A DNA stretch of 8,831 bases from Acidobacteriota bacterium (GTDB lineage Bacteria; Acidobacteriota; UBA890). The stretch is taken from NCBI GenBank assembly GCA_002722645.1, contig PBML01000042.1:1-8831 (forward strand), written 5' to 3'. Every line of letters starts with the position of its first letter. Positions within the stretch are counted from its first letter, which is position 1. Positions 1-6,952 of the stretch are shown here, in pieces. Below the pieces are notes generated by a model. It made no database searches, was not told where the DNA came from, and saw only the letters and a list, made by a program, of their open reading frames with translations. Position numbers and translations under genes: made by a program.

Positions 1-1289
1 CCGATCATGTCCATGTTGAGCACCGCGACTGTACTCCCCAGCGAGAACGTTGGAGCCTCCGTGTAGTACCAAGCACCAAGCAGCCCCCGCTCTTCAGCAT
101 CCCACGCAGCGAACAGCACCGTGCGGCGCGGACCCTCTCCACGTGCAGCCGCCAAAGCGTAGGCTTCGGCAATGTCTAGCAATGCAACCGTCCCCGAACC
201 ATCGTCATCCGCACCGTTAAAAACACCCTGTTCATTGGCTCCATCATGGTCGAAGTGGGCACAGATGATTACCACCTCGTCAGCCACGTCGGGATCCGAT
301 CCCTCAACCATTCCGAGTACGTTGCGTGCTGGAATGGCTCGGCGATTGACTGATGCGTTGATTTGAACGTTAGGGCCTGGAATGGCAAGGACGCCATGGC
401 CGCTTCCAGACTCCGCTCCGGCAGCGAGTTGCTCGAGAGTCTGCCCACTTTCGGCAACTAAACGTTCGGCGAGTTGTGCTGAAACGCGTGCGGCCGGAAT
501 CTCGATCTTGTCCATCCAGGTTTCAAGGGTCACCCGCGGGCGTTGACTAACGCGCCAATAGTTCTCCGCCGCAGATGTGTAGTCCGTACTCTCGGGTCGG
601 TTGTGAACATCGCTCACGAACAGGATGCCTGCAGCGCCACGCTCCTGTGCCACCAACGCCTTGCGCCAGTCGCGCGACTGCTCGGCAGTGACCACACCAT
701 CAAAGGGGCTCGCGGGGTCAGCGACTCCGGGTTCCCTGTCGAGCACCAAAACGATCTTGCCTTCGACGCCCTCTCCCTGGTAGTCGTTGTAACCGAGTCG
801 CGGCTCGACGATGCCAAATCCGGCGTACACGAGCTCGCCGCTACCGGATCCAGAGGCGCTGAAATTCAGCGTATAGTAATCCTCACCGATCGACCGGCGA
901 CGCAATCCACCGGTGTCAATACCGTCGATCACCAGCGAATTGTCACCGTCTCCAAGCGCCGCTGACACTAAGTTGAACGGCTGGAAGTAAGAGTTCTCGG
1001 GACCACCTGGCATCAACCCGAGCCGTTGGAACCGAGCCTTAATGAACTCGCTGGTAATTGCCACGTCTCGACTAGTCGCCGCACGCCCATTCATTGCGTC
1101 GGAAGCCAGAAAAAACAGGTCGGCACGCATATCCTCCTGGCGAATCGAATCGACAGTGAATCCGGGGGCCTCCCGGTCAGGCGTGTAAACCGATGAGCAC
1201 GCTGCAGAGCTGGTAGCTAGCGCAAAGAGAACCAACAATAAGTGTGATCGGCGTGGACGAGCGGCAGAAAAGTCATCAGTTTGCTTCAT
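1..1289 (-). CDS. M28-family metallopeptidase, exported, C-terminus cut by window edge
   Basis: Zinc-dependent exopeptidase of the M28 (aminopeptidase Y / glutamate carboxypeptidase-like) family, probably cleaving N-terminal residues from peptides outside the cytoplasm. About 429 residues are visible on the reverse strand and the reading frame is open to the window edge. A hydrophobic segment at residues 16-30 ends in SSAAC, a weak lipobox with Cys31, so it is a likely signal peptide and possibly a lipoprotein. Residues about 150-280 resemble a PA (protease-associated) insert, as in many M28 enzymes. The catalytic core begins near 320. Zinc and catalytic residues can be recognised in CAHFDHDG (His345), NGADDDGSG (Asp361/Asp362), WDAEERGLLG (Glu399-Glu400) and NMDMIG (Asp427). 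The last zinc ligand, a C-terminal His, would lie outside the window. The ATG is preceded by GGAG with six bases of spacing, which supports this start. Family assignment is firm; substrate is unknown. Confidence 0.93.
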   Translation of the reverse strand, partial: MKQTDDFSAARPRRSHLLLVLFALATSSAACSSVYTPDREAPGFTVDSIRQEDMRADLFFLASDAMNGRAATSRDVAITSEFIKARFQRLGLMPGGPENSYFQPFNLVSAALGDGDNSLVIDGIDTGGLRRRSIGEDYYTLNFSASGSGSGELVYAGFGIVEPRLGYNDYQGEGVEGKIVLVLDREPGVADPASPFDGVVTAEQSRDWRKALVAQERGAAGILFVSDVHNRPESTDYTSAAENYWRVSQRPRVTLETWMDKIEIPAARVSAQLAERLVAESGQTLEQLAAGAESGSGHGVLAIPGPNVQINASVNRRAIPARNVLGMVEGSDPDVADEVVIICAHFDHDGANEQGVFNGADDDGSGTVALLDIAEAYALAAARGEGPRRTVLFAAWDAEERGLLGAWYYTEAPTFSLGSTVAVLNMDMI

Positions 1290-1579
1290 AGTGCGCTCCC
1301 GGGCTGGTGGCAGTTGGAAGATAGGACCTAAAGTTCGTGGAATGCTCAGAATTGTGACCGAGATGGCGACTCGTGAAAAGGCCAGCCGTGCTTGGAAGGT
1401 CAACTGTAGCTCGGACGTTGCTCACTGATAAAATTCTTGGCGGGCGATCTTCCGCCCTTGAGCTTGCGGAGAATCCTTTGCCAAAGTTGGCTGTGCGCAC
1501 GACACGCTATAGGACCGTCCCTAGCCGGGGACCGCGTCCATGGAACCTGCCACGCTACTGCTTCTTGCCTGCAGCGACC
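1290..1579. other. Divergent region between the M28 peptidase and the HupE-like gene
   Basis: These bases separate the peptidase start (minus strand) from the first in-frame ATG of the HupE-like gene (plus strand, 1580). The peptidase ribosome binding site, GGAG on the minus strand, is at 1296-1299. The part from 1373 onward is open in the HupE-like frame. A rough hand count gives third-position GC there of about one half, lower than in the start of the gene body, and AGG codons appear, so much of it may be untranslated. I found no convincing -35/-10 pair, no long inverted repeat and no RNA gene. Promoters for both directions must lie here, but I cannot place them. Confidence 0.5.
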
Positions 1580-2782
1580 ATGATCACCATCTTCGCCCTG
1601 CTGGTTGTTCCAAGGGCAACCGCTCACGATCTGAGCTTCACTCGAACCACGGTGGTTTTGCTTCCTGGAGGCGATTTTCGTATCGACATGCAAGTCGACC
1701 TCGATGCTTTGGCACTGGGCATGCCACAGGATGCGGACGACGTCCAATTGATGCGCACGCTAAATGCGATGTCAGAGGCCGAACTCAACCAAACCGTCGA
1801 TGACCTGCGACAAACGTTCCTTCGGCGTGTGCGGATTCGCTTCGACAATGAGGTCTTTTTGCCCAAGATCACTTTCCCGGATCAAAATACCGTGGCCGCA
1901 CGGAGCACCAGCACGATGCTCGGCCTCACGGTCCGCATGGCCGGTTTAATTCCCACCGATGCGACTAACTTAAGCTTGCAGGCATCACGGGCGTTTCCAC
2001 CACTGCATATCTCTTTCGTCGACGTGAGGGGGCACCAGGTTGTAACGGACTTTCTCAACGAGATGCTCGGATTCGATTACGGGACACCCTCTGGACTCGA
2101 TGACGACCCAGAGTCCTTCGCATCCGACCAGTTGGGCAACCTCGTCACGTTGCGTCAAATACTGGAACGCGGTGATCGTTCCGAAATTTATGCTTTGGAC
2201 GAACCGCCTCCGACACCGGGCCGCCTGAATGTAATTAGCCAATACCTGTACCTGGGTTTTGAACACATACTTCCGCTCGGGCTCGACCACATGCTTTTCG
2301 TGCTCAGCCTTTTCCTGCTCAACACTTCATGGCGGCCATTACTTGCCCAGGTCACCGCATTTACTGCTGCGCACACCTTTACATTGGGACTGTCTACCTA
2401 CGGCATCGTGAGCTTGTCACCATCGCTCGTCGAACCCTTAATAACTCTATCGATCGCATGGGTCGCGTTCGAAAACGTCATCACGGGGGAACTCAAACCA
2501 TGGCGTCCGGCGGTCGTTTTTGGCTTTGGCCTCTTGCACGGCCTTGGCTTTGCCGGGGTGTTGGCTCAGCTCGGATTACCGCCCGGTGAATACCTAACAG
2601 CTTTATTGAGCTTTAACGTGGGTGTCGAATTGGGCCAACTCGCGGTGATCTTGGGGGCGTTTCTTGTCCTTAGCCCATTTCAGCACCGCGACTGGTACCG
2701 TCCACGAATCAGCATACCTCTGTCACTGACGATCGGAGTCATTGGCCTCTATTGGACAATTACTCGCGTCTTTTTTCCTTAG
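1373..2782 (+). CDS. HupE/UreJ_2-family membrane protein, putative metal permease
   Basis: Integral membrane protein of the HupE/UreJ_2 family, members of which are linked to nickel or cobalt uptake for hydrogenase and urease; no such enzyme is encoded here, so substrate is open. In 469-residue numbering, a hydrophobic export segment ends at about residue 84 (PRATA, then HDLSF), followed by a soluble, presumably periplasmic domain to about 285 and then a multi-pass membrane domain. Family-typical polar residues in membrane segments are present: FEH...LDH (Glu297, His298, Asp305, His306), FTAAH (His334), FEN (Glu367), LLHGLGFA (His389) and FNVGVELGQ (Glu419). The start is uncertain. Position 1373 (GTG) is the outer limit after an upstream stop; GTG 1493 or ATG 1580 are alternatives. 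ATG 1580 gives a very short, uncharged signal peptide, whereas hydrophobic residues continue upstream after an Arg, favouring a start before 1580. None has a good ribosome binding site. It lies 111 bases before the propeller genes, on the same strand. Confidence 0.85.
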   Translation: MKRPAVLGRSTVARTLLTDKILGGRSSALELAENPLPKLAVRTTRYRTVPSRGPRPWNLPRYCFLPAATMITIFALLVVPRATAHDLSFTRTTVVLLPGGDFRIDMQVDLDALALGMPQDADDVQLMRTLNAMSEAELNQTVDDLRQTFLRRVRIRFDNEVFLPKITFPDQNTVAARSTSTMLGLTVRMAGLIPTDATNLSLQASRAFPPLHISFVDVRGHQVVTDFLNEMLGFDYGTPSGLDDDPESFASDQLGNLVTLRQILERGDRSEIYALDEPPPTPGRLNVISQYLYLGFEHILPLGLDHMLFVLSLFLLNTSWRPLLAQVTAFTAAHTFTLGLSTYGIVSLSPSLVEPLITLSIAWVAFENVITGELKPWRPAVVFGFGLLHGLGFAGVLAQLGLPPGEYLTALLSFNVGVELGQLAVILGAFLVLSPFQHRDWYRPRISIPLSLTIGVIGLYWTITRVFFP

Positions 2783-2804
2783 GACAAATGCCGTTCGGGT
2801 ACGG

Positions 2805-2833
2805 TTGCGGCCTCGGAGAAGCAAACATACGAT
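2805..2833 (+). promoter_or_regulatory. Possible sigma-70-like promoter before the propeller pair
   Basis: TTGCGG at 2805-2810 and TACGAT at 2828-2833 are separated by 17 bases, the usual spacing. The match is partial (TTG plus three mismatches; four of six in the -10). It would place transcription start near 2840 and leave a leader of about 54 bases before the ATG at 2894. Short hexamers like these occur by chance, and the propeller genes may instead be transcribed from upstream of the HupE-like gene. Confidence 0.3.
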
Positions 2834-2893
2834 CAGGGGGCCCACCGAATTGATCCGTCGACCTTCTCACGCAAAGACCCTGAGAGAATACGA

Positions 2894-5128
2894 ATGCCCA
2901 CGCTACAGACTCATGCTCCTCGGCGAACGTTTGTAAAGCGATTTATTGGTGGTTTGGTAATTTCTGCCACCGTGCTGAGCAATATCGCCTGTGCCGGTGG
3001 AGCAACTGAGGAGTGGCCGAGCTGGCGCGGTCCAAACGAGACAGGGGAATCTTCCGCGATCAATCTCGTGTCCGATTGGGCAATCGACGGCGATAACCTC
3101 ATCTGGCAACAAGCATTCGTCGGTCGCTCGACACCGGCGGTTTTCGATGGCCGCGTTTGTGCTAACGGCCGACAGGGCAACGGCATGACTAAGCAGGCTG
3201 TTGTCGCTTGCTGGGATGCTGGCGACGGCACGCCGTTGTGGGAACGAACTTTCAACGTCTACCACACCACCGTACCGTTCTCGCGCGTTGGCTGGGCAAG
3301 TGTCATTGGCGATCCTGAGACGGGCTACCTATACCATCACGGTGTAGACGGTCTGCTGATTGCCCTCGACCGTGAGGGCAACACGGTGTGGGAATGGCGG
3401 TTGGGCGAAGACACGGGGCGTGCCTCAGGCTATGGAGGCCGCACACAGAATCCTGTCATCGATGGTACCCAGCTTATCCTCAGTAATATAGGAGCAAATT
3501 GGGGCGAGCACGGGGCTCCTCGACATCGCTTTTGGTCGTTCGACAAGCTCACCGGCGAAGTCCTGTGGAACTCTTTGCCGGGTAACAGGCCATGGGCCGA
3601 TGCCAACACTCAGGGCACTCCGGTGGTCGCCGAGATTGATGGTCGTCGACTGCTAATCGCTGGCGCTGCCGATGGCTGGGTCTATGCCATGGATGTCGGC
3701 ACCGGGGATCTCGTTTGGGAATTCGAGCTTAGCAAGCGGGGCATTAACGTAACACCAGTCGTCGTCGGCACAACTGTCTATATCGCCCACAGCGAGGAAA
3801 ATATAGACAATGCCAGCATGGGCCGCGTTGTAGCGATCGAAGGAACCGGCTCCGGCAACATCACCAGCAGCGGTGAAATCTGGCAGGCCAACGCCCTCGG
3901 GATCGGTTTTTCTTCACCGCTCTACCACGACAACATCCTTTATGTCGTCGATAACTCATCAAAGCTAATCGCGCTGGACGCCAGTACGGGCGCAGAGTTA
4001 GAGCAACTTAACGTTGGCACTGTAGGCAAGAGCTCGCCAGTATGGGCCGACGACAAGGTCTACTACACAGAAGTCAACGGCCGTGTCTATATATTGGAGG
4101 TTGGCCCGAGTGCCCTTTCGATCCTGGACACCGAGGAAATCCAAGTTCCAGGGGAGGAACGCCATGCGGAGATCTATGGCTCCCCGGCTATAGCCTACGA
4201 GCGCATCTACATTAGTACAGAGGCTGGCATCTTCTGTATCGGTGATCCAGGAGCTTCTTACAGCGGGGAAGGTTTGCCTATTCTTCAAACTGCTTCTTCC
4301 ACTGAGAACAGGGAGCCGTCCCGACTACAAGTCATACCGGCGGAACTCATCGTCAAGGCAGGGGAAGAAATTTCCTTTGAAGTCAGGGCATTCGACGCCG
4401 ATGGCAACCAGCTCGGGCCCCAAGACAATGCCTCGTGGCTTCTCGACGGTCTCAGTGGCACTATCGATGATGCTGGCACGTTTCGTCCGGCCGCTGGCGA
4501 AAACCAAGCTGGCAAAGTCACTGCTGAACTTGGAAACCTGAGCGCCGAAGCCCGCGTTCGCTCCTTTGCTCCTCTGCCTTGGGCCACAAACTTCGAGTCG
4601 GGCCAGAAACCTAATTGGTGGATGGGGGGTGGCCGATTCCAGGTACAGGAACTAGATGGCGGCATGGTACTCAACAAGAGCCGCTCGCCGGTCGGACTCA
4701 ACCGTCACGTCATCTACATGGGTCCCTCGTCGATGACTGGCTACACAGTTCAAGCCGACATCATGGGTGCCCGACGACGGCGCACCCGCCCTGACCTCGG
4801 GCTTATCAACGGCGGTTACACCCTCGACTTACAAGGGGGCTATAACAGACTTGAGGTGCGTGCCTGGGCGGCAGAGCTACGCATGATGCAGAGGGTTCCG
4901 TTCGAGTGGCGAGAGGACAAGTGGTACACAATGAAACTTACTGTCGAAGTTGGCCCAGACCGCACCCTCGTGTACGGGAAAGTGTGGGAGCGTGGCACCG
5001 AAGAACCCGAGGAATGGACAATTTCTGCTGAAGATCCCATGAGGATTAGCAGTGGGAGCCCCGGGATCTATGGCTATTCACCAGTAGACATCTTTTTTGA
5101 CAACGTACAAGTGATGGAGAACCAATGA
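2894..5128 (+). CDS. PQQ-like beta-propeller protein with Tat-type signal and Ig-like / jelly-roll-like C-terminus
   Basis: A 744-residue exported protein. The N-terminus carries PRRTFVK (residues 9-15), a good twin-arginine motif, then a hydrophobic stretch to Cys33. The Cys suggests a lipoprotein, but Asn at -3 is unusual, so signal peptidase I cleavage nearby is also possible. The mature part opens with WPSWRGPNETG, an opening common to PQQ-like proteins of Planctomycetota and similar bacteria. Propeller blades run from about 45 to 460, with G-x-x-x-W blade motifs at Trp116, Trp166, Trp225 and Trp275. Residues about 477-557 look like a bacterial Ig-like domain. Residues about 560-744 look like a concanavalin/laminin-G-type jelly roll, with an RRRR run at 627-630. 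No CxxCH haem motif is present, and I cannot show PQQ binding; many such propellers are cofactor-free scaffolds. The start has GAGAG seven bases upstream. It overlaps the next gene by four bases. Family firm, function unknown. Confidence 0.88.
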   Translation: MPTLQTHAPRRTFVKRFIGGLVISATVLSNIACAGGATEEWPSWRGPNETGESSAINLVSDWAIDGDNLIWQQAFVGRSTPAVFDGRVCANGRQGNGMTKQAVVACWDAGDGTPLWERTFNVYHTTVPFSRVGWASVIGDPETGYLYHHGVDGLLIALDREGNTVWEWRLGEDTGRASGYGGRTQNPVIDGTQLILSNIGANWGEHGAPRHRFWSFDKLTGEVLWNSLPGNRPWADANTQGTPVVAEIDGRRLLIAGAADGWVYAMDVGTGDLVWEFELSKRGINVTPVVVGTTVYIAHSEENIDNASMGRVVAIEGTGSGNITSSGEIWQANALGIGFSSPLYHDNILYVVDNSSKLIALDASTGAELEQLNVGTVGKSSPVWADDKVYYTEVNGRVYILEVGPSALSILDTEEIQVPGEERHAEIYGSPAIAYERIYISTEAGIFCIGDPGASYSGEGLPILQTASSTENREPSRLQVIPAELIVKAGEEISFEVRAFDADGNQLGPQDNASWLLDGLSGTIDDAGTFRPAAGENQAGKVTAELGNLSAEARVRSFAPLPWATNFESGQKPNWWMGGGRFQVQELDGGMVLNKSRSPVGLNRHVIYMGPSSMTGYTVQADIMGARRRRTRPDLGLINGGYTLDLQGGYNRLEVRAWAAELRMMQRVPFEWREDKWYTMKLTVEVGPDRTLVYGKVWERGTEEPEEWTISAEDPMRISSGSPGIYGYSPVDIFFDNVQVMENQ

Positions 5129-5130
5129 TG
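5116..5130 (+). promoter_or_regulatory. Ribosome binding site and ATGA overlap coupling the two propeller genes
   Basis: GGAG at 5116-5119 lies inside the end of the upstream gene. The ATG at 5125 overlaps the upstream TGA (5126-5128), and a second ATG follows at once at 5128. Spacing is five bases to the first ATG and eight to the second, so either could be used; the product differs by one Met. The overlap is the classic arrangement for translational coupling and implies linked production of both proteins. Confidence 0.75.
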
Positions 5131-6531
5131 CGAAGGCGTGGTTGGCTGATGGCCGCAGTAATCATCTTAGCGGCCGTGGTGGGGTTTAGTCCGTTGTACG
5201 GAAAGACCACCGGACAATCGGGGCAGGCAGCAATGTTCGGCAACACCCCGTCGCGCAACATGGTCTCGGACGAAACGGACCTTCCAGATACTTGGGACAT
5301 CGAAAGCGGTCTGAACGTGAAATGGTCGCAGCCGGTAGGCTCACAAGCCTATGCTGGCCCCGTTGTTCTTGATGGCCAAATCTATGTCGGCACAAATAAC
5401 GAGGGGCTTCGTGACCCCAATTTGACCGGTGATCGCGGTGTGGTTATGGCGTTCAACACTAGTAATGGCGAGTTCTTGTGGCAGGTAACACACACGAAGC
5501 TACCCGCTGGGCGGGTCAATGATTGGCCTCTGCAGGGCGTTTGCTCCACTCCTTTTGTCGGAAACGATCGAGTCTACTACCTGTCCAATCAAGCCCATGT
5601 GGTCGCGCTCGATACCGCAGGTGACCTAGTTTGGTCGTTTGATCTAATCAACGAGCTCGATGCATTCCCCCACAACTTAGCGACAAGCTCGCCGCTCGTG
5701 GTCGGTGACATCCTATTCGCATCAACTGGCAATGGTGTGGACGAAGGCCACGTCCAGATACCTTCGCCGTTCGGATCAAGCTTCGTGGCGCTTGATATAA
5801 ATACCGGCGAGTTAATCTGGGACAGTATCCTGCCCGGTGAAAACATCCTCCACGGGACATGGACTAACCCCGCCTACGGGGTGATCGGAGGACAACCCCA
5901 GGTTATTTTCCCCGGCGGGGACGGCTGGCTTTACAGCTTCGTGCCCGAGACTGGCGAGTTGATCTGGAAGTTCGACCTGAACCCCAAAGACTCAGTCTGG
6001 GCCCTAGGCAGTCGAGGTACCCGAAATAACGTCCTCGCGACACCTGTAATCTATCAAGACAAAGTGTTCGTTGGCGTTGGCCAAGACCCCGAACACGGTG
6101 AAGCTCCTGGAAATTTTTGGGCAATCGACGCCACCGGGAGCGGTGACGTCACCACGACACACTCTGTCTGGCACATCGGAGGCGATCAGATCGGTCGCAC
6201 AATGTCGACAGTCGCGATCTCGGACGGAATTATTTACATTGCTGATCTGTCTGGGTTCTTATACGCCCACGATCTTCAGACTGGTGAGCGACTCTGGACG
6301 TACGATGCCTTCGCAGCAATCTGGGGCTCACCATTCGTCGCCGACGGCAAGGTTTACATAGGAGACGAAGACGGTGATGTAGCTATATTGCGCCACGGCC
6401 GCGAGCTTGAGGAACTAGGGGAGTACCACATGGGGGCAGCCGTCTACACGACACCAGTGGCCCAGAACGGTGTGCTGTACATACTTACCCGGAACCGCTT
6501 GTACGCTCTTGAATCAGGCGGAACTCCCTAA
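5125..6531 (+). CDS. PQQ-like beta-propeller protein, exported or membrane-anchored
   Basis: A 468-residue protein made of a signal segment and one propeller. MMRRRGW followed by a hydrophobic run to about residue 24 is a Sec signal peptide or an uncleaved anchor; no clean AxA site is visible. The propeller fills the rest, with blade motifs of the G-[ED]-x-[LV]-W type at Trp119, Trp170, Trp232, Trp281 and Trp391. Stretches such as MFGNTPSRNMV, FPHNLAT, NGVDEGH, FPGGDGWLY, LNPKDSVW, VGVGQDPEHGE and AIWGSPF recall, from memory, a well-conserved group of propeller proteins frequent in Planctomycetota and related bacteria. That conservation suggests a specific ligand site rather than a generic scaffold. 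There is no CxxCH motif and only one obvious Cys (GVCSTP). It is probably co-translated with the upstream propeller gene, so the two may be partners. BamB-like annotation is possible by automated methods but not supported by context. Molecular role unknown. Confidence 0.88.
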   Translation: MMRRRGWLMAAVIILAAVVGFSPLYGKTTGQSGQAAMFGNTPSRNMVSDETDLPDTWDIESGLNVKWSQPVGSQAYAGPVVLDGQIYVGTNNEGLRDPNLTGDRGVVMAFNTSNGEFLWQVTHTKLPAGRVNDWPLQGVCSTPFVGNDRVYYLSNQAHVVALDTAGDLVWSFDLINELDAFPHNLATSSPLVVGDILFASTGNGVDEGHVQIPSPFGSSFVALDINTGELIWDSILPGENILHGTWTNPAYGVIGGQPQVIFPGGDGWLYSFVPETGELIWKFDLNPKDSVWALGSRGTRNNVLATPVIYQDKVFVGVGQDPEHGEAPGNFWAIDATGSGDVTTTHSVWHIGGDQIGRTMSTVAISDGIIYIADLSGFLYAHDLQTGERLWTYDAFAAIWGSPFVADGKVYIGDEDGDVAILRHGRELEELGEYHMGAAVYTTPVAQNGVLYILTRNRLYALESGGTP

Positions 6532-6573
6532 CGGGTAACCACCAGAAATAAGTGGCAACGTCTTTGCTACCCG
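6532..6573. terminator. Weak two-part hairpin in the convergent gap
   Basis: CGGGTA (6532-6537) pairs with TACCCG (6568-6573), enclosing a shorter CCAC (6539-6542) / GTGG (6552-6555) stem. It starts right after the stop of the second propeller gene and before the end of the Trm112-like gene, where a two-way terminator would be expected. There is no T-run on either strand, so an intrinsic terminator is not demonstrated. Confidence 0.3.
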
Positions 6574-6589
6574 GCTAAGCCTCTACGTA

Positions 6590-6835
6590 CTATAAGGGGA
6601 TCGCCTCATCAATAAGCATGATCGGGATATCGTCCCGAACCGGGTACAGGAATTTACCGTCCTCACGAATAAGGCCTTCCGAGACCTCTTCACTAACCAC
6701 ATCGCCAACTCGATTCTCCACCTCACCAGCACGGATTCGTCCATTGAGCGCATCAATCTCAGATTGTCCGGCAAGATGGACGGGCGTTTTGTCTTCGGGG
6801 CAGGCGAGAATCTCGAGCAGTTCCACGGCTATCAT
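6590..6835 (-). CDS. Trm112-family (UPF0434-like) small protein
   Basis: An 81-residue protein of the Trm112 family, small partners that in eukaryotes and archaea activate methyltransferases; bacterial roles are poorly defined. The N-terminus LLEILACPEDKTPVHL and the C-terminal YPVRDDIPIMLIDEAIPL (about residues 64-81) are the family's signature blocks. Between them is an extended middle (about 20-60) in place of the short linker of YcaR-type proteins; this longer form occurs in several environmental phyla. Only one Cys (Cys12) is present: the usual CPxC zinc pair reads CPED, so zinc binding is doubtful. The start is set by AAGGAG six bases upstream; an in-frame start eleven codons earlier has no such site. 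It converges with the propeller operon and diverges from the adenylating-enzyme gene. Without a neighbouring methyltransferase the partner cannot be named. Confidence 0.88.
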   Translation of the reverse strand: MIAVELLEILACPEDKTPVHLAGQSEIDALNGRIRAGEVENRVGDVVSEEVSEGLIREDGKFLYPVRDDIPIMLIDEAIPL

Positions 6836-6952
6836 ACGTATCTCCTTGTGCGTTGCTGATGCTAGCACGTTAGGATTATGCGTCGCGAAGCCTTAATAAG
6901 CCTGATCCAATGCCTACTTGGCACATCCTGTGCCTCTCTGCAGAGCATATAA
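6836..6952. promoter_or_regulatory. Divergent control region with a GGCAC-N5-GTGCC dyad
   Basis: This 117-base gap holds the promoters of the Trm112-like gene (leftward) and the adenylating-enzyme gene (rightward). On the minus strand CATAAT (6880-6875) is a fair -10 hexamer with no good -35 at normal spacing. On the plus strand TTGGCAC (6918-6924) followed by GTGCC gives GG (6920-6921) and GC (6932-6933) ten bases apart, the geometry of a sigma-54 promoter, although several flanking bases differ from consensus. The same bases form a perfect inverted repeat, GGCAC-ATCCT-GTGCC (6920-6934), that could be an operator. The rightward ATG has only a weak AGAG upstream. The two readings are alternatives and both are tentative. 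Confidence 0.3.
6842..6847 (-). promoter_or_regulatory. Strong Shine-Dalgarno site of the Trm112-like gene
   Basis: AAGGAG on the minus strand with a six-base spacer to the ATG at 6835. It is the best ribosome binding site in the window and decides between the two possible starts of this gene. Confidence 0.8.

Noticed and set aside
543..965. Open reading frame of 140 codons on the plus strand
   Set aside because: It lies antisense to the M28 peptidase, whose minus-strand frame carries clear zinc-ligand motifs. The plus-strand product resembles nothing and has no ribosome binding site.
1400..1747. Open reading frame of 115 codons on the minus strand
   Set aside because: It is antisense to the HupE-like gene and its control region, and the product has no recognisable features.
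2771..2776. Run of six T at the end of the HupE-like gene as an intrinsic terminator
   Set aside because: No stable GC-rich stem precedes it, and it encodes the last residues of the protein.
2894..6531. Propeller proteins as quinohaemoprotein or PQQ-dependent dehydrogenases
   Set aside because: No CxxCH haem motif, no adjacent-cysteine pair, and no cytochrome or PQQ biosynthesis gene in view. The blade repeats alone do not show PQQ binding.
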